Shown here: positions 1 to 10,205 of the stretch, one piece after another
Position numbering within the stretch: position 1 is the stretch's first letter
Layout of the letters: each line of letters opens with the position of its first letter
Origin: Vibrio viridaestus
GTDB lineage: Bacteria; Pseudomonadota; Gammaproteobacteria; Enterobacterales; Vibrionaceae
DNA length: 64,000 bases
Assembly: GCF_003856525.1 (NCBI RefSeq)
Contig: NZ_RJVQ01000002.1
Location: 558,001 to 622,000, forward strand
Direction of reading: 5' to 3'
Notes under the pieces: generated by a model
What the model saw: the letters and a program-made list of their open reading frames with translations, nothing else
What the model was told of the DNA's origin: nothing
Database searches by the model: none
Position numbers and translations under genes: made by a program

Positions 1-1435
1 TTGTTTGTTCGGCGATATCACCAATGACTTTGAGTATATTACTGATATTGGATGTTTCTTCGCTCATCTTCTGCATACTGTGAGATGTATTTCCGACATC
101 AGAGACCAGTCGCGAAACTTTCTGCTTCGCACTATTTAAAACATTGATAGAGGTTCCACCTATTTCTGAAACGTCTTGCGTCGCTCTGGATGAATCACTA
201 GCGTTTTGAGCGACAGAATTAGCTGTTGCGCTCATTTCTTCAATAGCGGTAACAATCTGCTCAGTTTCTTGTTGATGTCGATTCAATACCTGAGCATTTT
301 CTTTCGATGTCTGTTTAAGGTTGGAAACATTACTTTTTAGAACAATGGCGACATCATCGACTTGTAACATCAGTTTTTGTAACTGTTCTATAAAGCGGTT
401 TACGCCTTCGGAGATCTGACCTAAGTCATCATTGCTTTGAACATCAAGCCGTTGAGTTAAGTCGCCATTACCACCGGAGAGACCTGAGATGGTTTTTTTC
501 AATGCGAGGATAGGGCGATATAAAATATTTAAAATAATAATTGTAATCACTGCGCTGAGAACCACATAAACGATAGTTAGAATAATGGTCTGATTTTTTA
601 TCTCATCCAGAGCTTTGAATACGATACTTTTATCCAGTCCAACGAGTAGATACCAATTTCGGTCACCGTATTTGATTTGTTCAGAAAACATCACTTTATC
701 TGTGTTAGCGAGGTGGTAATCAGTGATAGCCGATTCATGCATTTTTATCTTTTGAGTCAAGGTATTTAAAGCAGGTATTGAGGTCAGTTTTGTGCCGACC
801 TTAACTGTGGTAGACGTGCTGGCAAGTACGGTATCGTCTTGATTCATAATCACCGCCACCGCGCCATCAAGATCAAATGATTGCACGGCTTTTTTTAAGA
901 TAGTCAAAGGAATATCAGCCAAAACCACACCATTACTATCCACTTTCTGACCAATACTCACCATGAGCTCTTTTGTCGTAGCATCTTCGTAAGGCTCGGT
1001 ATATATGAGGCCACTAGTCGCTATAGCTTGTGAGTACCATGGACGCTTAGTTGGGTCATAACTAGGTGGGTTCTTGTGATTTTCCCATCCGGGGAGGTCT
1101 GCAGAGCAGTAGGCATCACCATTGGAAAAACCAATTGTCAGATTAGCAATATCACCGGCATTTGCAGCGATTCTCATTCGCTCTGCGTGATGTTCTGTAT
1201 AACCATATTTTTGATAGTCTTGAGCGACTTTACTGACAGCTTGAGACTTTGTATTAATAAAGTTTACGAGTCTATCGGATTCGAGTTGTACCCTATCTTG
1301 CATACCTTGATAAAGAGTTTGTTTAAAAACGGTGCTGATAGCCTGATAGTTGAAGTAGCTGGATGTCCCGACAGAAAGGGCGGTGATACACACCATTGAG
1401 AAAAGGAGTGTTTTCTTAAAGCCGAATTGTTTCAT
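1..1435 (-). CDS. Methyl-accepting chemotaxis protein, C-terminus cut by window edge
   Basis: Chemoreceptor of the inner membrane that passes ligand binding to CheA/CheW. Translating the minus strand from the ATG at 1435 gives an N-terminal membrane helix, a long periplasmic sensor (dCache-like, with a WYSQA stretch and a YTEPY motif), a second membrane helix near residue 285, a HAMP region (LTQRLDVQSNDDLGQI), and the start of the cytoplasmic coiled coil (IVTAIEEMSATANSVAQ). The frame stays open to base 1 and ends inside the signalling domain (VIGDIAEQT), so the tip and C-terminus are missing. Its architecture matches the receptor at 3653, so the two are probably paralogues. The ligand cannot be read from the sequence. 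Confidence 0.92.
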   Translation of the reverse strand, partial: MKQFGFKKTLLFSMVCITALSVGTSSYFNYQAISTVFKQTLYQGMQDRVQLESDRLVNFINTKSQAVSKVAQDYQKYGYTEHHAERMRIAANAGDIANLTIGFSNGDAYCSADLPGWENHKNPPSYDPTKRPWYSQAIATSGLIYTEPYEDATTKELMVSIGQKVDSNGVVLADIPLTILKKAVQSFDLDGAVAVIMNQDDTVLASTSTTVKVGTKLTSIPALNTLTQKIKMHESAITDYHLANTDKVMFSEQIKYGDRNWYLLVGLDKSIVFKALDEIKNQTIILTIVYVVLSAVITIIILNILYRPILALKKTISGLSGGNGDLTQRLDVQSNDDLGQISEGVNRFIEQLQKLMLQVDDVAIVLKSNVSNLKQTSKENAQVLNRHQQETEQIVTAIEEMSATANSVAQNASDSSRATQDVSEIGGTSINVLNSAKQKVSRLVSDVGNTSHSMQKMSEETSNISNILKVIGDIAEQT

Positions 1436-1588
1436 GAATACCCTCAGTTTACCTGATTAGCCAACGTATTATTTGTATTATTAGAGAGTAGACATAAACG
1501 TGTTGTTTTACGTAATTACATTCATATTAAATTCGAAGAGTAGTAAAGAAGAAATGACATAAATATGCCATTTCTGATTGTGATTGGA

Positions 1589-2332
1589 TTACCGTTTAGG
1601 TTGGGCATCAATACATTGCCCATGGGTTTCTTTTCCTTCAGGTGCCATGAGGTAGAGATACAGTGGCATAATATCGAGCGGTGTTTTTAATGTTTCAGGG
1701 GCTTCTGCCGGAAATGCTTGAGCTCTCATCCCTGTGCGTGTCGCACCAGGATTGATGGCATTCACTCGAATCTGGGTATCTTTAAGCTCATCAGCCAGAA
1801 CCTGCATCATCCCTTCGGTAGCGAACTTGGATATAGAATAACTGCCCCACAATGCTCGCCCAATATGACCTACAGTTGATGAAGTAAAGACGACTCGGGC
1901 ATCCTGAGATGCTTTCAATAACGGTAAAATAGCTTGAGTTAGCATAAGTTGTGAGCGGACATTAACCTGCATTACATCATCAAAAACGTCAATATCAATA
2001 TGCTCTAACGGCGTCAGTGTTCCTAGTAGTCCGGCGTTATGTAATACACCATCTAGGCGACCAAACTGTTCGCGAATAACATTCGCCATATCCTGATAAT
2101 GGGTTGCTTTGGCCCCAATCATATCGAGTGGGATTATGGCCGGTTGTGGTCCTCCTTGAGCTTCAATGAGATCATATGTTTGTTCGAGCTTCGCAACGGT
2201 TCTGCCTAACAAAATGACAGTCGCCCCGTATTGCGCGTAACTCAGCGCGGCTTGTCTACCAATCCCATCGCCTGCGCCAGTGACAAGAATCACTTTATTT
2301 TTAAGTGCTTCTTTATCAATCGAATAGTCCAC
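1589..2332 (-). CDS. yciK: SDR-family oxidoreductase, YciK-like
   Basis: Short-chain dehydrogenase/reductase of 247 residues. It has the Rossmann glycine motif TGAGDGIGR near residue 20, the NAG motif (HNAGLLG), the catalytic serine in FTSSTVG, YSISK (Tyr and Lys of the active site), and a PGATRTGMR stretch after it. The extended frame to 2377 is unlikely: a GTG at 2332 is preceded by AGGAG at the right spacing and gives the family's usual N-terminus (DYSIDKEAL). It is divergent from sohB, with 77 bases between start codons. YciK-type proteins lack an established physiological substrate, so the reaction is unknown beyond NAD(P)-dependent redox. Confidence 0.9.
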   Translation of the reverse strand: MDYSIDKEALKNKVILVTGAGDGIGRQAALSYAQYGATVILLGRTVAKLEQTYDLIEAQGGPQPAIIPLDMIGAKATHYQDMANVIREQFGRLDGVLHNAGLLGTLTPLEHIDIDVFDDVMQVNVRSQLMLTQAILPLLKASQDARVVFTSSTVGHIGRALWGSYSISKFATEGMMQVLADELKDTQIRVNAINPGATRTGMRAQAFPAEAPETLKTPLDIMPLYLYLMAPEGKETHGQCIDAQPKR

Positions 2333-2409
2333 AGATAATCTCCTTCTGTTATGATTTGCGTAATAACACAGGTACAATACACCAAATCACAAATAAGAGG
2401 ATTAATGCA

Positions 2410-3465
2410 TTGGAATTTTTATCGGAATATGGCTTGTTTTTAGCCAAAATCGTGACATTTATAGCTGCGATAATTGCATTGCTTGTGATTGTAAAAGCGG
2501 TGAACAGCAAAGGTCCAAAAGGCGAACTAGAAGTTACAGACCTTACTGAAAAACATAAAGAAACCGTAAAGCATCTAGAAGCTCACATTCATGATGATGC
2601 TTATATTAAAGCTCAGCACAAGTTAGAAAAGAAACAGGCAAAAGCGAAAGCCAAATCGACCGAAAAGGCAGCTAAAAAAGCGGCAAAAGCGGGTACGTTA
2701 GAAGCCAAACGGGAACCGCATCTGTTTGTGATTGAATTCCACGGCAGTATTGATGCAAAAGAAGTCAGCTCTTTACGAGAAGAAGTCACAGCGATTCTTG
2801 CTGTAGCTAAAGACGGCGATGAAGTATTACTAAAGCTTGAGACTGGTGGCGGCATGGTTCACGGTTATGGTTTGGCTGCGTCTCAGTTAGATAGAATTAA
2901 ATCTGCGGGGCTACCTCTGACGATTTCCGTAGACAAAGTGGCGGCAAGTGGCGGTTATATGATGGCTTGTATCGCGGATAAAATAGTGTCTGCGCCTTTT
3001 GCTATCGTTGGATCAATTGGTGTTATTGCTCAGCTACCTAACTTTAATAAGTTATTGAAAAAATGCGATATTGAGTATGAACAATTAACGGCGGGTGAGT
3101 TTAAACGTACCTTAACCGTTTTTGGTGAAAATACCGATAAAGCACGAGAAAAATTCAAGCAAGAACTGGAAGAGACGCACGGTTTATTTAAAGATTTTAT
3201 TCGTGACCATCGTCCTGATCTTGATGTGGATAGTGTGGCGACTGGTGAACATTGGTTTGGTACACAGGCAAAAGACTTAGGATTGGTTGATGAAATTAAA
3301 ACCTCCGATGATCTTATTGTTGAGGCCTGCAAAAGCAAAACTGTTTTGGCCATTCAGTATGTTCAGAAGAAAAAATTAACGGATAAACTGGCTGGTGTTG
3401 CTGGTGAAGCGGCAGAGAACATCTTTATGCGCCTGCTGAGTAAAGGCCAACGTCCATTTATGTGA
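2410..3465 (+). CDS. sohB: Inner-membrane serine protease SohB (S49 family)
   Basis: Membrane-anchored peptidase of the signal-peptide-peptidase A family, 351 residues. A hydrophobic segment near residues 8-30 is followed by a Lys/Ala-rich linker (about 75-95) and the S49 protease fold, with the catalytic serine in VAASGGYMM and the downstream Lys region (AIVGSIGV onward). The TTG at 2410 is chosen as start: it is preceded by AAGAGG at 2395-2400 and gives the typical N-terminus LEFLSEYGLFLAK. The frame extends upstream to 2305, but that part would run into the leader of divergent yciK. Confidence 0.9.
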   Translation: MEFLSEYGLFLAKIVTFIAAIIALLVIVKAVNSKGPKGELEVTDLTEKHKETVKHLEAHIHDDAYIKAQHKLEKKQAKAKAKSTEKAAKKAAKAGTLEAKREPHLFVIEFHGSIDAKEVSSLREEVTAILAVAKDGDEVLLKLETGGGMVHGYGLAASQLDRIKSAGLPLTISVDKVAASGGYMMACIADKIVSAPFAIVGSIGVIAQLPNFNKLLKKCDIEYEQLTAGEFKRTLTVFGENTDKAREKFKQELEETHGLFKDFIRDHRPDLDVDSVATGEHWFGTQAKDLGLVDEIKTSDDLIVEACKSKTVLAIQYVQKKKLTDKLAGVAGEAAENIFMRLLSKGQRPFM

Positions 3466-3472
3466 TAATTTT

Positions 3473-3506
3473 AGTGTCAGAAGAACACGTTATTTCTTCT
3501 GACACT
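3473..3506 (+). terminator. Hairpin after sohB
   Basis: A 13-bp perfect stem (AGTGTCAGAAGAA paired with its complement, 8-nt loop) lies 8 bases after the sohB stop. The run that follows is only moderately T-rich (TAATTA), so it may act as a weak terminator or an mRNA 3' end stabiliser. Confidence 0.6.
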
Positions 3507-3652
3507 TAATTACGCATCAGCATATTTCCCTCAAAAGATATGTAGCACAAGTATTTCCCACTTATTTTGTATTTCATTCAAATTTTAGATTAAATTTTAT
3601 TCATTATCAGGCGCTAAACTACTGTGGAGAATTTAATTTAACAGGATGTTAT

Positions 3653-5569
3653 ATGAATAAGTTAAGTCTAAAACAGATATTATTGATTTCTGTTTTATCT
3701 TTAGTTGGTATTTCCGTTGCGATTTCCAGCTATCTTTCTTACCTCAAACAAGAGCAGAATCTTGCTCAAGCCATCTCTAGCTCCAGTGCTGAATTAGCAA
3801 TGAATCATGCGAAAGCATTAGAACAGTTCATTAGCGAAAAAGTCGATGGATTAAAAAGCATTGGTCAGCTGTATAAAGATCATCCTCTACCCGGAAATAG
3901 TGATCAAGACTACATTGAGCTAGCAAAAGTCTTTGCTAATAGTATGAATACGGGCAGTTCGTTTATTGGTTTTGAAAAAAATGGCGATGCTTTCTGGAGC
4001 CTTGAAACAGCAACATGGCCAAATCATAAATTTAACGGGGATGTACGGACAAAAAGTTACTATAAAGATGGTCGTAAAGCTGAAGTACCATCCATGACAG
4101 AGCCTTATCCCGATTCATCAGATGCGAGTATTTACTGGATAAGTATGGTACAGAAAATCCAGCAGGGGATGATTGGTGTCGACATGAAATTAGGTTTCCT
4201 TAACAGTCTCGTTAAGGATGCGGCAGGGACACAGGGTAACGTTGCACTTATCCTCAACAAAGACACCACAGTATTAGCCTCTTCAGATGTAGATAATATT
4301 AAAGTAAGCATTAAAGCGAACAGTCTTGATTGGTTTAAAGCCGTTGCTGAGAATGTGGTGAATCAGGCTTCCCTGACACAGGAATACCAGCATGGGCAAA
4401 AGAAAATTGCGTTCTCACACCAAATTAAGGTTGCGGACAAAACGTGGTATTTTGTACTTATTCTAGATAAGGCAGAGGCTTTTCATGCTCTTGCTGAGGC
4501 AAGGAATGCATCAATTATTACGACGATCATCGTGACGCTAATCAGTTTAATTATCGCTTATTTTGTTATTCAGTTGGCTTACAGACCTATTCTATCGTTA
4601 AAGGCAATGATCAGCAGTTTGGCTAGTGGGGAAGGCGATCTTACGCAACGTCTTGAAGTTAAATCCAAAGATGACCTTGGTCAGATAGCTGATAACGTGA
4701 ATAAATTTATTAGTAATCTGCAAGAGATGATGGTTGAGATTAAGAGCTCATCGGTTGTCCTTCACGATAATATTAGCCAAATGAAAGTCTTTTCTGAAAA
4801 TAATGCCAAAATTCTTGATAACCATGTGATTGAAACTGAGCAGGTTGTAACGGCAATAGAAGAGATGAATGCGACGTCTTCCTCAATGGCGACAGACATA
4901 GCCAATGCCGCCAGCCTTGCACAGCAAACGAACGATAAAAGTGATATTTCGCGTAACATTGTGGCTAAGTCAAAACAGAATATTAGCGAGTTAATTGAAG
5001 GGGTTGAGGTTTCCGCTAAACATGTTCAGAACATGAGTTCTGAGACGGAAAATATTAATACCATATTGAGTGTGATTGGTGACATTGCCGAGCAGACAAA
5101 TTTACTAGCTTTGAATGCTGCGATAGAGGCCGCTCGTGCAGGAGATCAAGGTCGGGGGTTTGCTGTTGTTGCTGATGAAGTGCGTAACTTAGCGACAAGA
5201 ACCAAGACGAGTACGGAGCAGATAGAAGAAGCATTAACCCGATTACTGAAAGGGAGTCAGGAAATCGTTTCTGCGATGGAAGATACCAAGGCGAAATGTT
5301 GGGAAACATCCAGTGAGTCCGACAATGTGGTTGAAAGTCTTAGTGAGATTACCAACGCTATCATTCAGATTAATGAACTCAGCACTCAGATTGCAACTGC
5401 AGCAGAAGAACAAAGCAGTGTTACTCATGATGTGAGCCGAAATATGAACTCATTGAGTGAGATTGTGAATGACCTTGCTGAAAACGGTGAACAGTCATTA
5501 TCACGTATGACGGACATTACTCAGGTTGATCATCAGTTAAGCCAGATCGTGGGACGTTTTAAACTGTAA
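3653..5569 (+). CDS. Methyl-accepting chemotaxis protein with dCache sensor
   Basis: Complete chemoreceptor of 638 residues. Membrane helix at about 8-28, periplasmic dCache-type sensor at 30-280 (contains [11 protein letters not shown] and a TEPYPDSS stretch typical of double-Cache receptors), second helix at about 285-307, HAMP to about 360, then the signalling domain. The highly conserved hairpin tip is intact ([20 protein letters not shown], residues 478-497, followed by [15 protein letters not shown]). No CheR-binding pentapeptide is seen at the C-terminus. It is a single-gene unit with a hairpin directly after its stop. The ligand is unknown. Confidence 0.94.
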   Translation: MNKLSLKQILLISVLSLVGISVAISSYLSYLKQEQNLAQAISSSSAELAMNHAKALEQFISEKVDGLKSIGQLYKDHPLPGNSDQDYIELAKVFANSMNTGSSFIGFEKNGDAFWSLETATWPNHKFNGDVRTKSYYKDGRKAEVPSMTEPYPDSSDASIYWISMVQKIQQGMIGVDMKLGFLNSLVKDAAGTQGNVALILNKDTTVLASSDVDNIKVSIKANSLDWFKAVAENVVNQASLTQEYQHGQKKIAFSHQIKVADKTWYFVLILDKAEAFHALAEARNASIITTIIVTLISLIIAYFVIQLAYRPILSLKAMISSLASGEGDLTQRLEVKSKDDLGQIADNVNKFISNLQEMMVEIKSSSVVLHDNISQMKVFSENNAKILDNHVIETEQVVTAIEEMNATSSSMATDIANAASLAQQTNDKSDISRNIVAKSKQNISELIEGVEVSAKHVQNMSSETENINTILSVIGDIAEQTNLLALNAAIEAARAGDQGRGFAVVADEVRNLATRTKTSTEQIEEALTRLLKGSQEIVSAMEDTKAKCWETSSESDNVVESLSEITNAIIQINELSTQIATAAEEQSSVTHDVSRNMNSLSEIVNDLAENGEQSLSRMTDITQVDHQLSQIVGRFKL

Positions 5570-5585
5570 CCTGTCATTGATATTG

Positions 5586-5620
5586 GAGCGTATCAATATG
5601 AATGATGCGCTCTATTTTTA
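5586..5620. terminator. Probable bidirectional terminator
   Basis: A 9-bp stem with one G-T pair (GAGCGTATC / GATGCGCTC) is followed by a T-rich stretch on the plus strand. It serves the chemoreceptor ending at 5569 and overlaps the last bases of the convergent rhombosortase gene. Confidence 0.6.
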
Positions 5621-6159
5621 TAGGATGAATAGAGCCAAACAATAAAGGAAAATACCAGACCACTTATCAGTCCCGCTAGATGAGCTTGAATCGCGACACG
5701 CGCGCCAATCAGTTCCTGAGTGTAGGCCGAAGGTCCAAATGTTTGTTCCCATACGACTTTTCCAATCACACCAATAACCAATAACCAACTTCCCTTTCGA
5801 CCATTAAGAGCCTCATTAAACGCAAAGTAAGCAAATATCCCGTGTAATGCACCTGATAGTCCGACATAGTTATCTAACGAACTGCAGAGCAGGCTTAATC
5901 CTACTGTAAAGCTGGTTAATAGAGTGACTTTCAGATAGAGAGAACCTCTGGGGCGAAAAATATAGGCGATAATCCAAAGGGCAAGAATATTCATCGCGAA
6001 ATGATCAAAGTTGGTATGGGCAAAATTTCCTGATAGGATTCGCCACCATTGAAAATGTTCGATCGCATATCGATTCCAGCTAAACAATCGTGCCACTGGC
6101 TCGAATAGTGCGGCAATACTCGGTATGCTTAATAAAATTAGAGAGAAATAAAGGTTCAC
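5593..6159 (-). CDS. rrtA: Rhombosortase (rhomboid-family intramembrane serine protease)
   Basis: Small rhomboid-type membrane protease of 188 residues with about six hydrophobic segments. The nucleophile motif GLSGALHG (about residues 99-106) and the distal His in QAHLAG (about 161) form the Ser-His dyad. The short length and flanking tapT match the rhombosortase branch, which in Vibrio processes secreted proteins with GlyGly-CTERM tails. No such substrate is evident in this window. The start is GTG at 6159, exactly adjoining the ATG of tapT on the other strand. A later internal start cannot be excluded because the ribosome site (GAGAAG) is weak. Confidence 0.85.
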   Translation of the reverse strand: MNLYFSLILLSIPSIAALFEPVARLFSWNRYAIEHFQWWRILSGNFAHTNFDHFAMNILALWIIAYIFRPRGSLYLKVTLLTSFTVGLSLLCSSLDNYVGLSGALHGIFAYFAFNEALNGRKGSWLLVIGVIGKVVWEQTFGPSAYTQELIGARVAIQAHLAGLISGLVFSFIVWLYSSYKNRAHHSY

Positions 6160-6771
6160 ATGGCTTCTCGTTATTGTTCTCGATGTGGTAAGGCATTAAA
6201 AGCCTGTATTTGTCAGCATATCACAGCACTGCATTCTGATGTGGAACTGATCATATTACAACATCCATCCGAGGAACATCGCCCGATGGGGACGGCCAGA
6301 ATTTTAAGTTTGTCTCTCAATCGTTGTCACCATATTATCGGTGAAGACTTTTCCAATAATGAAGAACTTAATCAGTTGCTTAGCGACACTGAGTATCAGC
6401 ATTACGTTCTTTATCCCTGCGATGAGGCAATCGAGGTGAGTCAAATACCAAGTGCCACTCATTCGAGTAAAAAAATTCGGGTTATCCTACTTGATGGCAC
6501 GTGGAAAAAAGCCTTTAAAATCTGGCAACTATCGACAAACCTATCATCTCTCCCTGTTCTGGCGCTACCTGATGATCTGATCGGTAATTACCGTATTCGA
6601 AAAGCGCCAAGTGAGAACAGTTTATCGACCGTGGAAGCGGGTTTTCATATACTGACAATACTGCAACCCGAGCAGGACTTTTCACCATTATTAAATACGT
6701 TTAATGAGATGATCGAGTTTCAGATTCGTCAGATGCCTGCGGGCGTTTATGAACGTAACTATAAATCTTAA
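6160..6771 (+). CDS. tapT: DTW-domain protein, tRNA-uridine aminocarboxypropyltransferase
   Basis: 203-residue DTW-domain protein. An N-terminal zinc-binding-like cysteine set (CSRCGKALKACIC) precedes the DTW signature, here LDGTW (about residues 110-114), and the conserved RKAPSENSLSTVEA stretch. Family members (TapT/YfiP) put the acp3 group on U47 of tRNA using S-adenosylmethionine. The ribosome site (AAAGG) lies inside the divergent rhombosortase start. The 3' end overlaps the convergent dGTPase-like gene by four bases. Confidence 0.88.
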   Translation: MASRYCSRCGKALKACICQHITALHSDVELIILQHPSEEHRPMGTARILSLSLNRCHHIIGEDFSNNEELNQLLSDTEYQHYVLYPCDEAIEVSQIPSATHSSKKIRVILLDGTWKKAFKIWQLSTNLSSLPVLALPDDLIGNYRIRKAPSENSLSTVEAGFHILTILQPEQDFSPLLNTFNEMIEFQIRQMPAGVYERNYKS

Positions 6772-8087
6772 TAGTTATGTGCGGAGAATAACTCCTGATG
6801 AAGACGCTGAGCATAGGCATCCGTCATTGCGGCAATGTAGTCACAGATGACCCTCATCCCCTGATGAGAATGCGCTTCTGCCTGACGCCATTTTTCCTGT
6901 GTGGATTCTGGTAGTAAGCGTTCTGGATCTGCACTCAACGCCTCAAATAAGTCCATAATAATTTGCTGCCCTTTGTATTCAAAGCGTTGGACTTTCGGTA
7001 TATGAATCACAAATTGACTGACAAATTTCTTCAAAACTTCCAGTGTTTGCGTCATTGGAACCGTTAAGTAGGCATTATGTGCCAGTATAGGATTGGTAAA
7101 ATGACCATCGACTGGCTGAATTTGAATACTGGTCAATAGTGCGTTAACCAGGCTACCTATCGCATCTTTACGCAGATAGTGCTTACCTGAGAAGAGCTTG
7201 TCAGTAATGAGGTTGATATTCTCGCTTAGCCATTCATCACCACAGCGACTGAGTTGTGGGTAGGCAGCCTGCATCCACTGTTCTCTGTTTACCATGCCCA
7301 GCACGATGGCATCTTCCAAATCATGAACACCATAAGCAATATCATCGGCCAGTTCCATAATGGAGGCATCGAGTGATTTGTATTTCGTTCTGGCGTGGCT
7401 ATATTGAGATAAAATAGTATCTCTGTGCGTTTCTAGCTCTTGTTTATCATCATCGGATAGCGGAGATAAAACCCAGTCAAATACCTGACTGTCACAATCG
7501 TATATTCCTTTTGCAGGTGCCCATTCGCTGGCTTTTAGCTGGCGCTGATGTATCACTGGTTCGGGATCTTTTTCCGAGTGTAATTGGCTCAGCAGACTGG
7601 GATATTTGAGCAAGCCAAGTAATGTGCGGCGAGCCAGATTCATCCCATGATGTTCAGTATAGGGTTCCAGGCAGGTGACAATACGAAAGGTCTGCGCATT
7701 ACCTTCAAATCCACCATGCTCACGCATCATATAGTTCAAGGCAATTTCTCCACCATGACCAAAAGGTGGATGACCAATATCATGAGCCAAACACAGTGCG
7801 TCTATCAAACTTTCGCATGGAAGAAGAGATTGATAATCGGGTTGCTTGATGCCTATCTGAGCAACAATTCCGGTTCCAATTTGCGATGCTTCGAGAGAGT
7901 GAGTAAGGCGCGTGCGGTGAAAGTCATTCAGATTAGTACCATGGACTTGAGTTTTCGCTTGAAGACGACGGAAGGCAGCCGAATGGAGAATACGTGCACG
8001 ATCGCGCTGAAAAGGGCTACGATGGTCATTACGTCTGACTTTATTCTCATCATTAAACCGTTCTTGCCAACTCATATTGATCTGCAT
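6768..8087 (-). CDS. dGTP triphosphohydrolase-like HD-domain protein
   Basis: HD-superfamily nucleotide hydrolase of 439 residues, the type-2 dGTPase-like family (anti-phage and dNTP-pool enzymes are known in it). Seen: RDRARILHSAAFRRLQ near the N-terminus, HSLEAS (first metal His), HDIGHPPFGHGGE (HD pair and downstream His), and DLEDAI later. The ATG at 8087 is preferred over the GTG at 8096 because GGGAG sits 8 bases before it. It follows yfbR by 18 bases, so both are probably one nucleotide-metabolism operon. Confidence 0.9.
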   Translation of the reverse strand: MQINMSWQERFNDENKVRRNDHRSPFQRDRARILHSAAFRRLQAKTQVHGTNLNDFHRTRLTHSLEASQIGTGIVAQIGIKQPDYQSLLPCESLIDALCLAHDIGHPPFGHGGEIALNYMMREHGGFEGNAQTFRIVTCLEPYTEHHGMNLARRTLLGLLKYPSLLSQLHSEKDPEPVIHQRQLKASEWAPAKGIYDCDSQVFDWVLSPLSDDDKQELETHRDTILSQYSHARTKYKSLDASIMELADDIAYGVHDLEDAIVLGMVNREQWMQAAYPQLSRCGDEWLSENINLITDKLFSGKHYLRKDAIGSLVNALLTSIQIQPVDGHFTNPILAHNAYLTVPMTQTLEVLKKFVSQFVIHIPKVQRFEYKGQQIIMDLFEALSADPERLLPESTQEKWRQAEAHSHQGMRVICDYIAAMTDAYAQRLHQELFSAHNY

Positions 8088-8105
8088 TTTAGTCACTCCC
8101 GTTAC

Positions 8106-8690
8106 TTAGCTAATGTCATCTAACGTTAGTTCAAAACTCGGGGCGAACGTATCAATGAAATACAGCATTTCCGGTGATTCTCTTTCTTTTAGCGTAACCT
8201 CTAGCCGGCGTTTTGCCCGAGAATATTCGTGATTTCCGGCACTTAATTCCTCAAGGCATTTTAAATACGCACAGATACAATCAGCTTGTTTAACGATACT
8301 GGCATCTTCAGCGTGAGCAGCATCAGAAAGCAGGTAAGGCGCGAAGTCTTCATGAAACTCTTCGGGCAGCATAGACAGTAATTTCTTTTCCGCTGACGCC
8401 TCAATCTTTTTGTACTCTTTCGCAATATCGGGGTTGTAGTATTTTACGGGAGTTGGGAGATCTCCGGTCAGAACTTCACTACTGTCATGGTACATCGCCT
8501 TAATGGCAATTCTCTCTGGATTCACATTCCCGCCAAACTTTTTGTTCTTAATCACCGCAAGAGCATGGGCGACGAAAGCAACCTGCAGGCTGTGTTCAGA
8601 AATGTTTTCTGTTGAGACGGAGCGCATCAATGGCCAGCGCTGAATGAGCTTCATTCGGGCCAGATGGGCGAAAAAGTGACTTTGTTCCAT
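8106..8690 (-). CDS. yfbR: 5'-deoxynucleotidase YfbR
   Basis: HD-domain 5'-deoxyribonucleotidase of 194 residues, close to the usual ~199. Residues that bind metal are in SEHSLQVAF and [16 protein letters not shown]. It dephosphorylates dNMPs to deoxynucleosides in the cytoplasm. AAGG precedes the ATG. It is separated from upstream alaA by a strong terminator and followed closely by the dGTPase-like gene. Confidence 0.93.
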   Translation of the reverse strand: MEQSHFFAHLARMKLIQRWPLMRSVSTENISEHSLQVAFVAHALAVIKNKKFGGNVNPERIAIKAMYHDSSEVLTGDLPTPVKYYNPDIAKEYKKIEASAEKKLLSMLPEEFHEDFAPYLLSDAAHAEDASIVKQADCICAYLKCLEELSAGNHEYSRAKRRLEVTLKERESPEMLYFIDTFAPSFELTLDDIS

Positions 8691-8713
8691 ACTTATAACC
8701 TTTTTTACTGCTT

Positions 8714-8758
8714 AAAAAACAATAGGCTCATTTCCAGTGTACAGAAGTGAGCCTATTG
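8714..8758 (-). terminator. Rho-independent terminator of alaA
   Basis: On the minus strand an 11-bp stem (CAATAGGCTCA and its complement, positions 8720-8730 and 8748-8758) is followed by six Ts (8714-8719 as As on the plus strand). It lies just after the alaA stop and before yfbR. Confidence 0.9.
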
Positions 8759-8780
8759 TGCATACCGAAACAGTAATAAA

Positions 8781-9998
8781 TTACTTCTGTTTGTAGGTAC
8801 TTAAGAAGCGTTCAAAGCGACTGATGGCTACCTCGAGTTCATCGACATAAGGTAGAGTAACAATACGAACGTGGTCGGGTTTTGGCCAGTTAAAGCCTGA
8901 TCCCTGAACTAACAGTACTTTTTCCTGAATCAGGAAGTCGAGCACCATTTGCTGATCGTCTTTAATATTGTATTTCTTCGTGTCAATTTTAGGGAACAAG
9001 TACATCGCCCCTTTAGGTTTAACACAAGAAACGCCCGGGATCTGGTTAATCATCTCCCAAGCTTTATCGCGTTGCTCAAGCAGACGACCACCTGGCAGAA
9101 TCAGTTCATTGATACTTTGATATCCGCCCAGCGCGGTTTGAATCGCGTGCTGCATTGGCACATTGGCACATAAACGCATTGACGCGAGAATATCGAGACC
9201 CGCGACGTAGCCGTCAGCAATGTGTTTCGGACCTGTGATAAACATCCAGCCGCCACGAAAGCCACAAACACGGTACGCTTTTGACAAACCGTTAAAGGTT
9301 ACCATAAGAACGTCGTCAGCCAGTGTCGCAATTGAAGTATGCGTTGCACCGTCAAACAGAATCTTATCGTATATTTCATCAGCAAAGATGATCAGCTTAT
9401 GTTTGCGGGCTATCTCAACCACTTCCAATAGGAAATCGCGAGAGTAAACCGCGCCCGTTGGGTTGTTCGGGTTAATAAGAACAATACCACGGGTTTTTGG
9501 GGTTATTTTCTTTTTAATATCGTCAAGATCAGGAAACCAATCTGATTCTTCGTCACACAGGTAATGAACTGCTTTACCACCGGAGAGTGCAACAGAGGCT
9601 GTCCAAAGAGGGTAGTCTGGTGCTGGCACTAACATCTCATCGCCATTATTAAGTAGAGCTTGCATCGACATAACAATCAGCTCAGAAGCGCCATTTCCGA
9701 TATAAACATCTTCAACACTGAGGTTTCTCAGGCCTTTGCGTTGATAATATTGAACTACGGCTTTACGAGCTGAATAGATGCCTTTTGAATCACAATACCC
9801 TTGAGAGGTAGGTAAGTTACGAATAACGTCGACAAGAATCTCGTCCGGGGCGTCAAAACCAAATGGGGCTGGGTTACCGATATTTAGCTTCAGTATTTTA
9901 TTGCCTTCTTCTTCCATGCGCTTAGCATGTTTAAGTACAGGCCCCCTAATGTCATAGCAGACATTATCGAGTTTGGACGACATCCCGATATTTTGCAT
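8781..9998 (-). CDS. alaA: Alanine aminotransferase AlaA
   Basis: Fold-type-I PLP aminotransferase of 405 residues, the length of E. coli AlaA (YfbQ). Seen: KLNIGNPAPFGF, PDYPLW, INPNNPTGAVYS, FADEIYDKI and the PLP lysine in NGLSKAYRVCGFRGGW. It makes alanine from pyruvate and glutamate. It is divergent from menF with about 200 bases between, and has its own terminator. Confidence 0.95.
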   Translation of the reverse strand: MQNIGMSSKLDNVCYDIRGPVLKHAKRMEEEGNKILKLNIGNPAPFGFDAPDEILVDVIRNLPTSQGYCDSKGIYSARKAVVQYYQRKGLRNLSVEDVYIGNGASELIVMSMQALLNNGDEMLVPAPDYPLWTASVALSGGKAVHYLCDEESDWFPDLDDIKKKITPKTRGIVLINPNNPTGAVYSRDFLLEVVEIARKHKLIIFADEIYDKILFDGATHTSIATLADDVLMVTFNGLSKAYRVCGFRGGWMFITGPKHIADGYVAGLDILASMRLCANVPMQHAIQTALGGYQSINELILPGGRLLEQRDKAWEMINQIPGVSCVKPKGAMYLFPKIDTKKYNIKDDQQMVLDFLIQEKVLLVQGSGFNWPKPDHVRIVTLPYVDELEVAISRFERFLSTYKQK

Positions 9999-10205
9999 TG
10001 TGAGATTCCTAGATATAGTTGAGTTTCTTTATTAAGTTACACTAAATTGATGTTTAAAAGAATATAAATCTAGGAACTGACCAATTTTAAACTAGAGGTT
10101 TCTCACCATGTGATTTAAAATCCACACTGTTAACCTTGATTTGCGATAATTCTCTCAATAGAGTAGCCAATTATTGCTTACAAAACCTTTAAACCTGAGG
10201 TTGCT

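Noticed and set aside
1076-1399. 107-codon plus-strand frame
   Set aside because: It lies opposite the chemoreceptor gene, whose minus-strand frame is clearly the coding one.
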